This document shows, in pieces, positions 20,497 to 30,195 of a stretch of 64,000 nucleotides of DNA. The DNA is from Rahnella aquatilis CIP 78.65 = ATCC 33071. Its GTDB lineage: Bacteria > Pseudomonadota > Gammaproteobacteria > Enterobacterales > Enterobacteriaceae. The stretch is from the NCBI RefSeq assembly GCF_000241955.1, contig NC_016818.1, forward strand, positions 2,294,001 through 2,358,000. The letters run 5' to 3'. Both the position numbers and the translations under genes were made by a program. Numbering within the stretch: position 1 is the first letter of the stretch; each line of letters starts with the position of its first letter. The notes under the pieces were generated by a model. The model did no database searches. It was not told where the DNA came from and saw only the letters and a program-made list of their open reading frames with translations.

Positions 20497-21048
20497 ATGG
20501 ACGCTTTGGACTTATTACTTAACCGCCGTTCCGCTTCACGCCTGGCTGCTCCGGCACCGGCGGGGGAAGCGCTGCAAAACATCATCCATGCCGGTATGCG
20601 GGCCCCGGATCACGGCGCGTTACAGCCCTGGCGTTTTGTGATTGCTGAAAACGACGGTCTGACCCGCTTCAGTGAAGTGCTGCGTGCGGCGGCCATCAAA
20701 GACGGCGCCGATGAAAAAGCCATTGAGAAAGCCACCCAGGCACCCTTGCGCGCCCCGCAAATTATCACCGTGATTGCCGCCTGCAAAGAAAGCCCGAAAG
20801 TGCCGCAGTGGGAACAGATGCTTTCTGCCGGTTGCGCGGTGCATGCCATGCAGATGGCCGCACTGGCGCAGGGTTTTAACGGCATCTGGCGTACCGGCGC
20901 GTGGACCGATCATCCGGACGTCCGTAAGGCATTCAAATGCGGAGACAGCGATAAAATCGTTGGCTTCCTGTATCTCGGCACGCCTCAGCTGAAAGCCAGT
21001 TTGCAGGTAATCCCCGCCGACAGCACGCCATTCGTCACGCATCTGTAA
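20497..21048 (+). CDS. ydjA: YdjA nitroreductase-family protein
   Basis: 183 residues. Of two adjacent ATG codons the second (20497) is preferred because it matches the E. coli start (MDAL) and lies 6 bases from AGGAG at 20486-20490; the first is only 3 bases away. The nitroreductase fold has [11 protein letters not shown] (FMN phosphate contact) and [13 protein letters not shown]. It is a minimal flavin protein with unclear physiological substrate. In E. coli selD and topB follow; here selD is absent and a terminator is present. Confidence 0.92.
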   Translation: MDALDLLLNRRSASRLAAPAPAGEALQNIIHAGMRAPDHGALQPWRFVIAENDGLTRFSEVLRAAAIKDGADEKAIEKATQAPLRAPQIITVIAACKESPKVPQWEQMLSAGCAVHAMQMAALAQGFNGIWRTGAWTDHPDVRKAFKCGDSDKIVGFLYLGTPQLKASLQVIPADSTPFVTHL

Positions 21049-21068
21049 AATCATACCGCTCGCTTATT

Positions 21069-21109
21069 AACCGGTTTTGATCGGCCTTTTCCGATTAAAC
21101 CGGTTTTTT
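21069..21109 (+). terminator. ydjA terminator
   Basis: AACCGGTTT-GATCGG pairs with CCGATT-AAACCGGTT with small bulges, followed by TTTTTT, about 20 bases after ydjA. Confidence 0.85.
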
Positions 21110-21271
21110 GCTGCCTAAATGAGCGACCGCCGTCGCGGATCCTTTTAACCATCTTACTAATTACGCCGCCAGCGGCTAACATAGCCACTCTGCATGATGA
21201 GGACGTAGTGAAATGAAGGGTGGGATAATGGAAATCTTTGTCGTGATTACACCGCAAACAGGTGCCTGTTG

Positions 21272-23215
21272 ATGCGTCTGTTCATTGCCGAAAAACCCAG
21301 CCTTGCCCGCGCGATTGCGGATGTCCTGCCTAAACCTCATCGCCGGGGCGATGGCTATATTGCCTGTGGTAACGATCAGGTGGTGACCTGGTGCGTCGGC
21401 CACTTACTCGAACAGGCACAGCCCGATGCCTACGACAGCCGATTTGCGCGCTGGTCACTGGCTGATTTGCCGATCATTCCTGAAAAGTGGCAGCTTCAGC
21501 CGCGTTCTTCCGTCGCCAAACAACTCAACGTCATTAAGCGTTTATTGCTCGAAGCCTCGCAGGTCGTCCACGCCGGTGACCCTGATCGCGAAGGGCAATT
21601 GCTGGTGGATGAAGTGCTGGATTACCTCGAACTGACGCCGGAAAAACGTCAGGCTACCCAGCGCTGCCTGATTAACGATCTCAATCCGCAGGCCGTCGAA
21701 CGCGCCATTGAGCGTCTGCGCGACAACCGTGACTTTATTCCGCTGTGCGTTTCGGCACTGGCCCGTGCCCGCGCCGACTGGCTTTACGGCATCAACATGA
21801 CCCGCGCCTACACCATTCTGGGGCGCAACGCCGGTTACAACGGTGTGCTCTCGGTCGGACGTGTACAGACGCCGGTTCTCGGACTGGTGGTACGCCGCGA
21901 CGAAGATATTGAAAACTTCGTGCCGAAAGATTTCTTTGAAGTGAAAGCGCATATCGTGACGCCTGCCGAAGAGCGTTTTGTGGCGCTGTGGCAGCCAAGT
22001 GATTCCTGCGAGCCATATCAGGATGAAGAAGGGCGTTTGCTGCACCGGCCGCTGGCCGATCACGTCGTGGCGCGCATTGCCGGACAACCGGCGATGGTCA
22101 CCGGCTATAATGACAAGCGTGAGAATGACATTGCGCCGTTGCCGTTTTCGCTGTCCACCTTGCAGATTGAAGGCTCGAAAGCCTTTGGCCTGAGCGCCCA
22201 GCAGATCCTCGATATCTGCCAGAAATTGTACGAAACGCACAAATTGATTACGTATCCGCGTTCGGATTGCCGATATCTGCCAGAAGAGCATTTTGCCGGC
22301 CGTCACGCTGTGCTGAACGCCATCGGTGTTCACCGGCCTGATCTGATGCCGCAACCGGCGGTGGATACCGACTTGCGTAACCGTTGCTGGGATGACAAAA
22401 AGGTCGATGCGCACCATGCGATCATTCCGACGGCGCGCAGCAGCAACGTCAACCTGAGCGACGACGAACGCAAAATTTATGGCCTGGTGGCGCGTCAGTA
22501 TCTGATGCAGTTCTGCCCGGATGCGGTTTATCGCAAATGCGTCATCGACCTGGATATTGCGGGCGGTAAATTTATCGCCAAAGCACGTTTTCTGGCTGAG
22601 GCGGGATGGCGCACATTGCTGGGCAGTAAAGAACGCGACGAGGAAAACGAAGGCACACCGCTGCCTGTGGTCGCCAAAGGTGACGAACTGTTGTGCGAGC
22701 GCGGCGAAGTGGTTGAACGCCAGACGCAGCCGCCGCGGCCTTTTACCGATGCTACATTGCTTTCCGCCATGACCGGGATTGCGCGTTTTGTGCAGGATAA
22801 AGAACTGAAAAAAATCCTGCGTGCGACGGACGGACTGGGTACGGAAGCGACGCGTGCCGGAATTATCGAGCTGCTGTTCCGCCGCGAATTTTTGTACAAG
22901 AAAGGGCGCTATATTCATTCCAGCGATACCGGCCGCGCGCTGATCCACTCGCTGCCGGACATCGCTGCCCGCCCGGATATGACCGCCGACTGGGAATCCA
23001 CGCTGACGCGTATCAGTGAAAAGAGCTGCCGTTATCAGGATTTCATGCAACCGCTGGTGGCGACGTTGCAGAATCTCATCATGCAGGCCAAAACGAACCG
23101 GGTGTCTTCGGCATTCCGCAGTCTGCCTTCCAAACCGGCGGCGGCGAAAGGCAAAAGCGCCCCTAAACGTCGCAAGGCGAGCACCAAAGGGAAGGAAGCA
23201 AACAGTGATGAATAA
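21272..23215 (+). CDS. topB: DNA topoisomerase III
   Basis: 647 residues, against 653 in E. coli. The start is the ATG at 21272 ([15 protein letters not shown]); the TTG directly before it is not needed. The TOPRIM domain has Glu7 and the acidic pair Asp103/Asp105 in AGDPDREGQ. The active-site tyrosine is Tyr328 in [13 protein letters not shown]. There are no C-terminal zinc fingers, but a basic Lys-rich tail as in the E. coli enzyme. It decatenates replication intermediates and works with RecQ. The ynjH start overlaps its last codons. Confidence 0.97.
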   Translation: MRLFIAEKPSLARAIADVLPKPHRRGDGYIACGNDQVVTWCVGHLLEQAQPDAYDSRFARWSLADLPIIPEKWQLQPRSSVAKQLNVIKRLLLEASQVVHAGDPDREGQLLVDEVLDYLELTPEKRQATQRCLINDLNPQAVERAIERLRDNRDFIPLCVSALARARADWLYGINMTRAYTILGRNAGYNGVLSVGRVQTPVLGLVVRRDEDIENFVPKDFFEVKAHIVTPAEERFVALWQPSDSCEPYQDEEGRLLHRPLADHVVARIAGQPAMVTGYNDKRENDIAPLPFSLSTLQIEGSKAFGLSAQQILDICQKLYETHKLITYPRSDCRYLPEEHFAGRHAVLNAIGVHRPDLMPQPAVDTDLRNRCWDDKKVDAHHAIIPTARSSNVNLSDDERKIYGLVARQYLMQFCPDAVYRKCVIDLDIAGGKFIAKARFLAEAGWRTLLGSKERDEENEGTPLPVVAKGDELLCERGEVVERQTQPPRPFTDATLLSAMTGIARFVQDKELKKILRATDGLGTEATRAGIIELLFRREFLYKKGRYIHSSDTGRALIHSLPDIAARPDMTADWESTLTRISEKSCRYQDFMQPLVATLQNLIMQAKTNRVSSAFRSLPSKPAAAKGKSAPKRRKASTKGKEANSDE

Positions 23216-23522
23216 TGTCTTTATCCGTAGCGTGCTGATGGCAACGCTGGTCAGTTCCGGGTTACTGGCGGCTCCGGCGATGGCGAACCGCAGCAATATC
23301 GGTAACGGTGCGGACGTTGTAGTGCCATTGCCGCCGCAAATCTGGGAGAACAGCGGCAATAACAATAACAGTGCGCCGACCTGCCATAATTGTTGTATCT
23401 ACAACAACCAGAGTTATAGCGAAGGGGCCGTGGTCACCGCCGACAGCGTGGTGTTGCAATGTTCACGCGACCCGAATGTGGTGGGCACCAACGAACTGAA
23501 ATGGGAAGTGTTGAAGAAATAA
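23208..23522 (+). CDS. ynjH: YnjH-like DUF1496 secreted protein
   Basis: 104 residues, starting at the ATG at 23208 inside the last codons of topB. A longer upstream frame overlaps topB and is not supported. A signal peptide ([20 protein letters not shown], cleavage after APAMA) is followed by a short mature protein with [16 protein letters not shown], the DUF1496 signature of a Cys-rich motif then QSYSEGA. In E. coli ynjH also neighbours nudG. The function is unknown; it is presumably periplasmic. Confidence 0.85.
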   Translation: MNNVFIRSVLMATLVSSGLLAAPAMANRSNIGNGADVVVPLPPQIWENSGNNNNSAPTCHNCCIYNNQSYSEGAVVTADSVVLQCSRDPNVVGTNELKWEVLKK

Positions 23523-23547
23523 CACAGTCTCACTATTCAGATAAAGA

Positions 23548-23583
23548 AAAGGCGCGTGACTGGCAACAGTCCGCGCCTTTTTA
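23548..23583. terminator. bidirectional terminator between ynjH and nudG
   Basis: AAAGGCGCG-GACTG pairs with CAGTC-CGCGCCTTT with one bulge, followed by T-rich sequence on the plus strand; it lies between convergent genes. Confidence 0.88.
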
Positions 23584-23608
23584 TTTGCCGGGTTGTCGGC
23601 CCTGGCTG

Positions 23609-24010
23609 CTAGGCGGCAAATTTCGCCAGGTACGCTTCAATAAGCGGAATATCCGCCGGTGCCAGTTCAAACGACAGTACCTCGTCCGGCGTTACCCAAC
23701 AGATTTCAGAGTGACACTGTAACCTAATCTCACCGCTAAACCCGCACACCCGCCAGCCATGCAAACGAATTAACCGTTCAGACTGTTGCACAACGCTGGT
23801 AGCGATGAAATCTTCCACCGTGGCAGTGATGCTCATTTCTTCCTGCAACTCGCGCACTAATGCGGCAGGCTGACTTTCCCCGACTTCCACTTTTCCGCCG
23901 GGGAATTCCCACAAACCGGGCTGGTCGCCGGACGCATCCCGGCGGGCGAGCAGCAATTTGCCTTCACGCTCAATCAGGGCGGCGACCACCTCAATCGTTT
24001 TGATGGTCAT
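23609..24010 (-). CDS. nudG: CTP pyrophosphohydrolase NudG
   Basis: 133 residues, against 135 in E. coli. The Nudix box GGKVEVGESQPAALVRELQEE spans about residues 39-58 with all acidic metal ligands. E. coli NudG hydrolyses CTP and, better, oxidised pyrimidine nucleotides such as 5-hydroxy-CTP, and so cleans the nucleotide pool. Its ATG overlaps the xthA stop by one base (TAATG), so translation is probably coupled to exonuclease III. Confidence 0.93.
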   Translation of the reverse strand: MTIKTIEVVAALIEREGKLLLARRDASGDQPGLWEFPGGKVEVGESQPAALVRELQEEMSITATVEDFIATSVVQQSERLIRLHGWRVCGFSGEIRLQCHSEICWVTPDEVLSFELAPADIPLIEAYLAKFAA

Positions 24011-24819
24011 TATTTCAGGTCGAACGTTGCCCAGATTGGCGCATGATCAGACGGCTTTTCCATTCCACGGATATCGTAATCAATGCCGGTGGCGGTGCAA
24101 CGCGCGGCCAGCGGCGTGCTCGCCATGATCAGATCGATACGCAGGCCACGGTTTTCATCGAAGCCACGTGAGCGGTAATCAAACCACGAGAATTTATCGG
24201 CAGTGTCCGGGTTCGCCGCACGGAAGGTGTCAACCAGCCCCCAGCCTTTCAGGCGATCCATCCACTCACGTTCTTCCGGCAGGAATGAACATTTACCCGT
24301 GCGCAGCCAGCGTTTACGGCTGTCTTCGCCGATACCAATGTCCAGATCGGTCGGGCTGATATTGACATCGCCCATCACCACCACCGGATTATTTACCGAC
24401 AAACTGGTACTCAGGTAATCCTGCAAATCGCGGTAAAACTTCTCTTTGGCCGGAAATTTGGTCGGATGGTCGCGGCTTTCACCCTGCGGGAAGTAACCAT
24501 TGATCACCGTCAGAATGCCTTGCGGGGTTTCAATATCGGTCATGATGATGCGGCGCTGAGATTCTTCACCATCACCGGGGAAACCACGGCGTACAGCGAC
24601 GGGTTCTTGCCGGGTCAGCATGGCAACGCCGTAATGGCCTTTTTGTCCGTGATAAAACACGTGATAACCGTGCTGACTGACTTCTTCCAGCGGGAACATA
24701 TCGTCATGCACCTTGGTTTCCTGTAAACCAATAACGTCAGGCTGGTGCTGTTCGATTATTGCCGCAAGCTGATGCGGGCGGGCGCGCAATCCGTTGATAT
24801 TAAAGGAGACGAACTTCAT
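24010..24819 (-). CDS. xthA: exodeoxyribonuclease III
   Basis: 269 residues, against 268 in E. coli, starting [19 protein letters not shown] 37-codon upstream extension is open but lacks conservation. Catalytic residues are Glu34 (LQETKV), the Asp/Asn of [10 protein letters not shown] and the His of SDHAPIW. It is the main apurinic endonuclease and 3' phosphatase/exonuclease of base excision repair. It is encoded in a two-gene unit with nudG, joining DNA repair and nucleotide sanitation. Confidence 0.97.
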   Translation of the reverse strand: MKFVSFNINGLRARPHQLAAIIEQHQPDVIGLQETKVHDDMFPLEEVSQHGYHVFYHGQKGHYGVAMLTRQEPVAVRRGFPGDGEESQRRIIMTDIETPQGILTVINGYFPQGESRDHPTKFPAKEKFYRDLQDYLSTSLSVNNPVVVMGDVNISPTDLDIGIGEDSRKRWLRTGKCSFLPEEREWMDRLKGWGLVDTFRAANPDTADKFSWFDYRSRGFDENRGLRIDLIMASTPLAARCTATGIDYDIRGMEKPSDHAPIWATFDLK

Positions 24820-25074
24820 AGTCGGGAACCATTTGGCGATGAAATCAGAAGGACGATAGTAGCAGAAAAAGGCGGCAGGGCGAAACCGGCATATGCCCGG
24901 TTCTGCCAGCAGAAAACACGGTGCCAGCAAAATGCATACCGGATCCTCATGGCAACCGGATGTCTTCCAGAGAATTATTTTGTCAACTTTTCGTGACAGT
25001 CTCTTCTTCCGCTGTACATGAAAGAGTATTATGCCTGCAGCGATTTCCGCACCGGCAGAAAAAGGTCAACACTG

Positions 25075-26649
25075 ATGCGTCTGGAAGTTTTTTGCGAAGA
25101 CCGCCTGGGTCTCACCCGTGAACTCCTCGATTTACTGGTTTTACGCAGTATTGATTTACGCGGTATCGAGATTGCCTCGATTGGCCGCATTTACCTGAAT
25201 TTTTCCCAACTGGATTTTGATACTTTTCGCGCCCTGATGGCTGAAATCCGCCGCATTGAGGGTGTGACGGATGTCCGCACCGTGTCGTTCATGCCTTCTG
25301 AGCGGGAGCATCGTGCGCTGCGTGCTTTGCTGGTTTCCATGCCGGAACCGGTTTTTTCCATTGATATGAAAGGCAAGGTCGAGCAGGCCAACCCGGCCGC
25401 GATGGCATTGTTTGAACTCGATGAAGACAAAATCCGCAATGTGACGGCGGCAAACCTGATCACCGGTTACAACGTCACGCGCTGGCTGGAAAGCGAAAAC
25501 GCCCAGCCGCACACCGAACGTATTGTGATCCGCAGCCAGGATTTCCTGATGGATCTGACACCGATCCACGTGGATGACGAAGACGAAAAAGGCGGAATTG
25601 CCGGTGCTGTCGTCATGCTCAAATCGGCGGCCCGTATGGGACGTCAGTTGCAGGATCTGACCGTTAATGACGACAGCGAGTTTGACCACATCGTCGCGGT
25701 CAGCACCAAAATGCGTCATGTTTTGGATCAGGCGCGCAAACTCGCCATGCTGGACGCGCCGCTGCTGATTGTCGGTGATACCGGCACCGGCAAAGATTTA
25801 CTGGCGCACGCCTGCCATCTGCGCAGCGCACGCGGCAAAAAACCGTTCCTTGGCCTTAATTGTGCATCGCTGCCGGATGACGTGGTGGAAAGCGAGCTGT
25901 TTGGCTACGCGGCCGGTGCCTATCCGAATGCGCTGGAAGGCAAGAAAGGCTTCTTTGAACAGGCTAACGGCGGCTCTGTGCTGCTTGATGAAATCGGTGA
26001 AATGTCGCCGAGAATGCAGATCAAACTGCTGCGCTTCCTCAATGACGGCACGTTCCGCCGTGTGGGCGAAGAGCATGAAGTGAAAGTTGACGTTCGCGTG
26101 ATGTGCGCCACGCAGAAAAATCTGGTGGAACTGGTGCAGCGTGGCGAATTCCGTGAAGACTTGTATTACCGCCTGAACGTGCTGAGCCTGACGCTGCCGC
26201 CGCTGCGCGACCGGCCTGCGGATGTGATGCCGCTGACCGAGTTGTTCGTGGCACGTTTCTCTGATGAACAGGGAATGCCGCGTCCGAAACTGTCTTCACA
26301 GCTGGCGAATTACCTGACGCATTACGGCTGGCCGGGTAATGTCCGCCAGTTGAAAAACGCCATTTATCGTGCACTGACGCAACTGGAAGGCGGAGAGCTA
26401 CGCCCGCAGGACATCGTTCTGCCGGACTTTGACGCGGAAGTCACGATGGGTGAGGAAGCACTAAACGGTTCGCTTGACGATATCAGTAAACGTTTCGAAC
26501 GTTCCGTCCTGACCCGGCTTTACCGCACTTATCCGAGTACGCGTAAACTGGCGAAACGTCTGGGCGTATCACATACGGCCATCGCCAATAAACTGCGTGA
26601 ATACGGACTCAGCAGCCGTCGCGGAGAAACGGGCAACATCGAAGAGTAA
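25075..26649 (+). CDS. tyrR: TyrR aromatic amino acid regulator
   Basis: 524 residues, against 513 in E. coli, starting MRLEVFCEDRLGLTREL; 19 upstream codons are open but not conserved. An N-terminal ACT domain (1-75) binds effectors and a PAS domain follows (about 80-190). Next is an AAA+ domain with Walker A GDTGTGKD (234-241) and DEIGEMSPRMQ, and a C-terminal Fis-type helix-turn-helix (TRKLAKRLGVSHTAIANKLR). TyrR controls synthesis and uptake of aromatic amino acids with sigma-70. The extra residues include GAYPNA (281-286), exactly where sigma-54 activators carry GAFTGA. Confidence 0.96.
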   Translation: MRLEVFCEDRLGLTRELLDLLVLRSIDLRGIEIASIGRIYLNFSQLDFDTFRALMAEIRRIEGVTDVRTVSFMPSEREHRALRALLVSMPEPVFSIDMKGKVEQANPAAMALFELDEDKIRNVTAANLITGYNVTRWLESENAQPHTERIVIRSQDFLMDLTPIHVDDEDEKGGIAGAVVMLKSAARMGRQLQDLTVNDDSEFDHIVAVSTKMRHVLDQARKLAMLDAPLLIVGDTGTGKDLLAHACHLRSARGKKPFLGLNCASLPDDVVESELFGYAAGAYPNALEGKKGFFEQANGGSVLLDEIGEMSPRMQIKLLRFLNDGTFRRVGEEHEVKVDVRVMCATQKNLVELVQRGEFREDLYYRLNVLSLTLPPLRDRPADVMPLTELFVARFSDEQGMPRPKLSSQLANYLTHYGWPGNVRQLKNAIYRALTQLEGGELRPQDIVLPDFDAEVTMGEEALNGSLDDISKRFERSVLTRLYRTYPSTRKLAKRLGVSHTAIANKLREYGLSSRRGETGNIEE

Positions 26650-26674
26650 TTTGTTGTCGGAAAATAGCGCCTGA

Positions 26675-26711
26675 AAAAAAGCAACGGATTACGCCGTTGC
26701 TTTTTTTTCAT
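26675..26711. terminator. bidirectional terminator between tyrR and tpx
   Basis: GCAACGG (26681-26687) pairs with CCGTTGC (26694-26700), with seven A before and eight T after. Confidence 0.92.
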
Positions 26712-26733
26712 CTGTGATCTGTGAAAGCGGGAA

Positions 26734-27237
26734 TTACTTCAGCACAGCCAGCGCAGATTCATAGTCAGGTTCAGTGGTGATTTCATTCACCAGTTCGCTG
26801 TACAAAACGTTGTCCTGACCATCCAGAACCACCACCGCACGGGCGGTCAGACCAGACAATGCGCCGTCGGTGATGCCCACGCCGTATTCAGATTTGAAAT
26901 CACCGCCACGCAGGGTGGACAGGGTGACCACGTTAGACAGACCTTCCGCGCCGCAGAAACGCGACTGGGCGAATGGCAGGTCAGCGGAAATGCACAGCAC
27001 CACGGTGTTGTCGATTTCGCCCGCCAGCTGATTGAATTTACGCACAGACGTGGCGCAAACGCCGGTATCGATGCTTGGGAAAATGTTCAGGACTTTACGC
27101 TTGCCCGCGAAGCTGCTCAGGCTGACATCAGAAAGATCTTTGGCGACCAGGGTGAAAGGCCTTGCTACATCGCCTTTCTGAGGGATTTTGCCTGCAACGC
27201 TAACCGGGTTGCTTTGAAAGTGTACTGTCTGGGTCAT
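26734..27237 (-). CDS. tpx: thiol peroxidase
   Basis: 167 residues, essentially the E. coli length. This atypical two-Cys peroxiredoxin has peroxidatic Cys61 ([14 protein letters not shown]) and resolving Cys95 (SRFCGAEGL). It reduces peroxides, preferring lipid hydroperoxides, using thioredoxin. No signal peptide is visible although the E. coli protein was once called periplasmic. It is divergent from ycjG, the neighbour it also has in E. coli. Confidence 0.97.
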   Translation of the reverse strand: MTQTVHFQSNPVSVAGKIPQKGDVARPFTLVAKDLSDVSLSSFAGKRKVLNIFPSIDTGVCATSVRKFNQLAGEIDNTVVLCISADLPFAQSRFCGAEGLSNVVTLSTLRGGDFKSEYGVGITDGALSGLTARAVVVLDGQDNVLYSELVNEITTEPDYESALAVLK

Positions 27238-27373
27238 GATTATTTCCTATTTCCATTTGAGTCAAACGGCTTTCAGTTTAGGGGAACAATGCTATGTTGG
27301 ATATAGATTATTTGTTAATAACTTGTATGTATTGATTGTATCCCGCAGGGCGCATTTCACGACTGGAGACGCT

Positions 27374-28351
27374 ATGAGAAGTGTTCGCTTTTATCCGCAA
27401 GCCTGGCCGCTGCATACGCCGTTTGTTATCTCCCGTGGCAGCCGCACTGAAGCACGCGTGGTGGTGGTCGAAATTGAAGAAAACGGCATTCGCGGCGTCG
27501 GGGAATGCACGCCGTACCCGCGTTATGACGAGAGTGAAACCTCGGTAATGGCGCAAATCGCCAGTGCGGTTACTGCCATCGAGCAGGGTGCCAGCCGCGA
27601 AAAACTGCAACATTTACTCCCGGCGGGCGCTGCCCGTAATGCGCTGGACTGTGCGTTGTGGAACCTTCAATCCCAGACGAGTGGCCTGAATTTATGGCAG
27701 CTGACCGCTACTGAACCGCTGCCCTCCGTCAGCATGGCGCAGACCGTGAGTATCGGTTCGCCGGAAACGATGGCCGAAGCGGCGCTGGCCCTGCAGCAAA
27801 AGGGGGCGACGCTGCTGAAAATCAAACTGGATGACCGGCTGATTGCCGAGCGGCTGGTGGCTGTCCGTGCCGCCGTGCCAAATGCTTCGCTGATTGTCGA
27901 TGCCAATGAAGCCTGGCAAAGCGACGGGCTGGCGGCGCGCTGTCAGTTGCTGGCTGATCTGGGCATTCTGATGCTCGAACAGCCGCTGCCCGCCGGGGAA
28001 GATTCGGCGCTGGAAAACTTTATCCACCCGCTGCCGGTTTGTGCTGATGAAAGCTGTCATACGGTGGAAGGCTTACCGGCGCTGAAAAACCGCTATGACA
28101 TGGTGAACATTAAACTGGATAAAACCGGCGGTCTGACCGGCGCGCTGCTGCTGGCTGAAGCCGCGCGTGAACAGGGTTTTGAGATTATGCTCGGTTGTAT
28201 GTTGTGTACTTCGCGGGCCGTTCGCGCCGCGTTACCCCTGACGGCAGGTGCGAAGTTTATCGATCTTGATGGCCCGACCTGGCTGGCGCAGGATGTCGAA
28301 CCCGGGCTGAAGTTCCACTGCGGCGGCATCGATGTTGCCGGTTCGGACTGA
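27374..28351 (+). CDS. ycjG: L-Ala-D/L-Glu epimerase
   Basis: 325 residues, against 321 in E. coli, starting MRSVRFYPQAWPLHTPF; 46 upstream codons are open but lie in the tpx promoter region. It belongs to the enolase superfamily, muconate-lactonising subgroup. It has the K-x-K acid/base motif (Lys149, Lys151), metal ligands Asp176 (VDANEAW), Glu in LEQPLP and Asp in CADES, and the opposite lysine in NIKLDKTGG. It epimerises L-Ala-D-Glu from murein peptides. Followed by mppA, it forms a murein-recycling group; mpaA, present in E. coli nearby, is not seen. Confidence 0.93.
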   Translation: MRSVRFYPQAWPLHTPFVISRGSRTEARVVVVEIEENGIRGVGECTPYPRYDESETSVMAQIASAVTAIEQGASREKLQHLLPAGAARNALDCALWNLQSQTSGLNLWQLTATEPLPSVSMAQTVSIGSPETMAEAALALQQKGATLLKIKLDDRLIAERLVAVRAAVPNASLIVDANEAWQSDGLAARCQLLADLGILMLEQPLPAGEDSALENFIHPLPVCADESCHTVEGLPALKNRYDMVNIKLDKTGGLTGALLLAEAAREQGFEIMLGCMLCTSRAVRAALPLTAGAKFIDLDGPTWLAQDVEPGLKFHCGGIDVAGSD

Positions 28352-28496
28352 TTTCATCCGGCTTTTTATTCATCAAACCCGGCGGTTTTGTGCGCGAAGG
28401 CAAATCTGTAACGATTTCTTATAGGGGATTATTACCGATAATGATAAAACTCGTGAATGTTTCAGGGCGTAGCCCTTTGTCAGTTCAGGAGAATTT

Positions 28497-30131
28497 ATGC
28501 CGCAGGGAAATTCATTTCCGCTTTTATCGTATTCCGCATGCGCTGCGCTGGTGGCACTGACTGCCGGTCAGGCCATGGCCGCTCAGGTTCCCGCCGGTAC
28601 TCAGCTTGCCGCGAAACAGGAAATTGTCCGTCACATTAAAGACGAACCCGCCTCGCTGGATCCGGCGAAAGTGGTCGGCCTGCCGGAAGCGCAGGTGGCA
28701 CGTGATCTGTTTGAAGGGCTGGTGAATCAGGACGCCACCGGGAAAAGTATTCCGGGCGTGGCGGAAAGCTGGCAAAACCAGAACAATCAGGTGTTCCTGT
28801 TCACGTTACGAAAAGACGCTAAGTGGTCGAATGGCGATCCGGTCACGGCGCAGGATTTTGTTTACAGCTGGCAACGTCTGGTGGATCCGAAAGGGTCATC
28901 AACCGGTGCATGGTTTGCAGGGCTGGCCGGCATTGCTAATGCTGATGCGATCATCGCCGGGAAAATGCCGGTGGATAAACTGGGCGTGACCGCCGTCAGC
29001 CCGACGCTGTTACGCGTTACGCTGGATAAGCCGGTGCCTTATTTCGTCAGCCTGCTGGCGAATTTCAGCCTGTTCCCGGTACATAAAGCCACCGTTGAAA
29101 AATACGGTGATGACTGGACCAAACCGGGCAATCTGGTGGGTAACGGCGCGTATGTGCTGAAAGACCGCGTGGTGAATGAAAAACTGGTCCTGGAGCCCAA
29201 TCCTCATTACTGGGATCACGCCCATACGGTGCTGACCAACGTCACCTTCGTGCCGATCAACAAAGAGTCCAACGCCACGAAACGTTATCTGGCCAATGAT
29301 ATCGATATCACCGAATCCTTTCCGAAAGACCAGTATAAAAAGTTACTGCGTGATCTTCCGGGGCAGGTTTATACGCCGTATCAGCTCGGCACTTATTATT
29401 ACGCCTTCAATACCCGCCGTGCGCCGACTGACGACGCCCGCGTGCGTCAGGCCCTTTCCCTGAGTATCGACCGCAAAATCATCGCTGAAAAAGTGCTGGG
29501 TACCGGCGAAAAACCGGCGTGGCGCTTCACGCCGGATGTGACGAATGGGTTCAAACCGGCTGAAAGTGAGTTACAACAATATTCGCAGGAAGAACTGAAC
29601 GCACAGGCGAAAAGCCTGCTGGCGGCGGCAGGTTACGGCCCGTCTAAACCGCTGCACCTGACGCTGCTGTATAACACCTCGGAAAGCCATCAGAAGATTG
29701 CTATCGCGGTGGCCTCGATGTGGAAAAAGACGCTGGGTGCCGATGTGAAGCTGGTCAATCAGGAATGGAAGACGTACATCGACAGCCGCAACACCGGTAA
29801 TTTCGATGTGATCCGCGCCTCCTGGGTTGGCGATTACAACGAAGCGTCGACCTTCCTGTCGCTGCTGACTTCCACACATAACGGCAACATCAGCAAATTC
29901 AGTAACGCGGAATACGACAAAGTGATCAGTGACGCCAGCCGTGAAACCAGCGAAGCGCGCCGCAACAATGACTACAACAAAGCGGAGCAGATTATTACCG
30001 GGCAGGCACCCATTGCGCCGATTTATCAGTACACCAACGGCCGGCTGATCAAACCCTGGGTAAAAGGCTACCCGATTAATAATCCGGAAGACGTCGCTTA
30101 CAGTCAGGAAATGTATATTCTGAAACACTGA
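28497..30131 (+). CDS. mppA: periplasmic murein peptide-binding protein MppA
   Basis: 544 residues. A signal peptide ends at GQAMA. The mature protein is a family 5 solute-binding protein collinear with E. coli MppA: QEIVRHIKDEPASLDP, YVFSWQRL-type segments and NTGNFDVIRASWVGDYNE. It is closer to MppA than to OppA in those stretches. MppA binds L-Ala-gamma-D-Glu-meso-diaminopimelate and delivers it to the Opp permease. The ycjG context supports murein peptide recycling. Confidence 0.93.
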   Translation: MPQGNSFPLLSYSACAALVALTAGQAMAAQVPAGTQLAAKQEIVRHIKDEPASLDPAKVVGLPEAQVARDLFEGLVNQDATGKSIPGVAESWQNQNNQVFLFTLRKDAKWSNGDPVTAQDFVYSWQRLVDPKGSSTGAWFAGLAGIANADAIIAGKMPVDKLGVTAVSPTLLRVTLDKPVPYFVSLLANFSLFPVHKATVEKYGDDWTKPGNLVGNGAYVLKDRVVNEKLVLEPNPHYWDHAHTVLTNVTFVPINKESNATKRYLANDIDITESFPKDQYKKLLRDLPGQVYTPYQLGTYYYAFNTRRAPTDDARVRQALSLSIDRKIIAEKVLGTGEKPAWRFTPDVTNGFKPAESELQQYSQEELNAQAKSLLAAAGYGPSKPLHLTLLYNTSESHQKIAIAVASMWKKTLGADVKLVNQEWKTYIDSRNTGNFDVIRASWVGDYNEASTFLSLLTSTHNGNISKFSNAEYDKVISDASRETSEARRNNDYNKAEQIITGQAPIAPIYQYTNGRLIKPWVKGYPINNPEDVAYSQEMYILKH

Positions 30132-30142
30132 TCTGACTGACA

Positions 30143-30186
30143 TAAAAAAGCGCCCGCAGCGAATAGCCGCGGGCGCTTATTTTTTA
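30143..30186. terminator. bidirectional terminator after mppA
   Basis: AAGCGCCCGC (30149-30158) pairs with GCGGGCGCTT (30169-30178), flanked by A-rich and T-rich tracts; it ends both mppA and the convergent MFS gene. Confidence 0.92.
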
Positions 30187-30195
30187 TCCCATCCT

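Noticed and set aside
21542..23365. 607-codon open frame on the minus strand
   Set aside because: It is fully antisense to topB, which has all topoisomerase III motifs; the antisense product is Arg/His/Gln-rich with no domain. High-GC codon bias opens the opposite frame.
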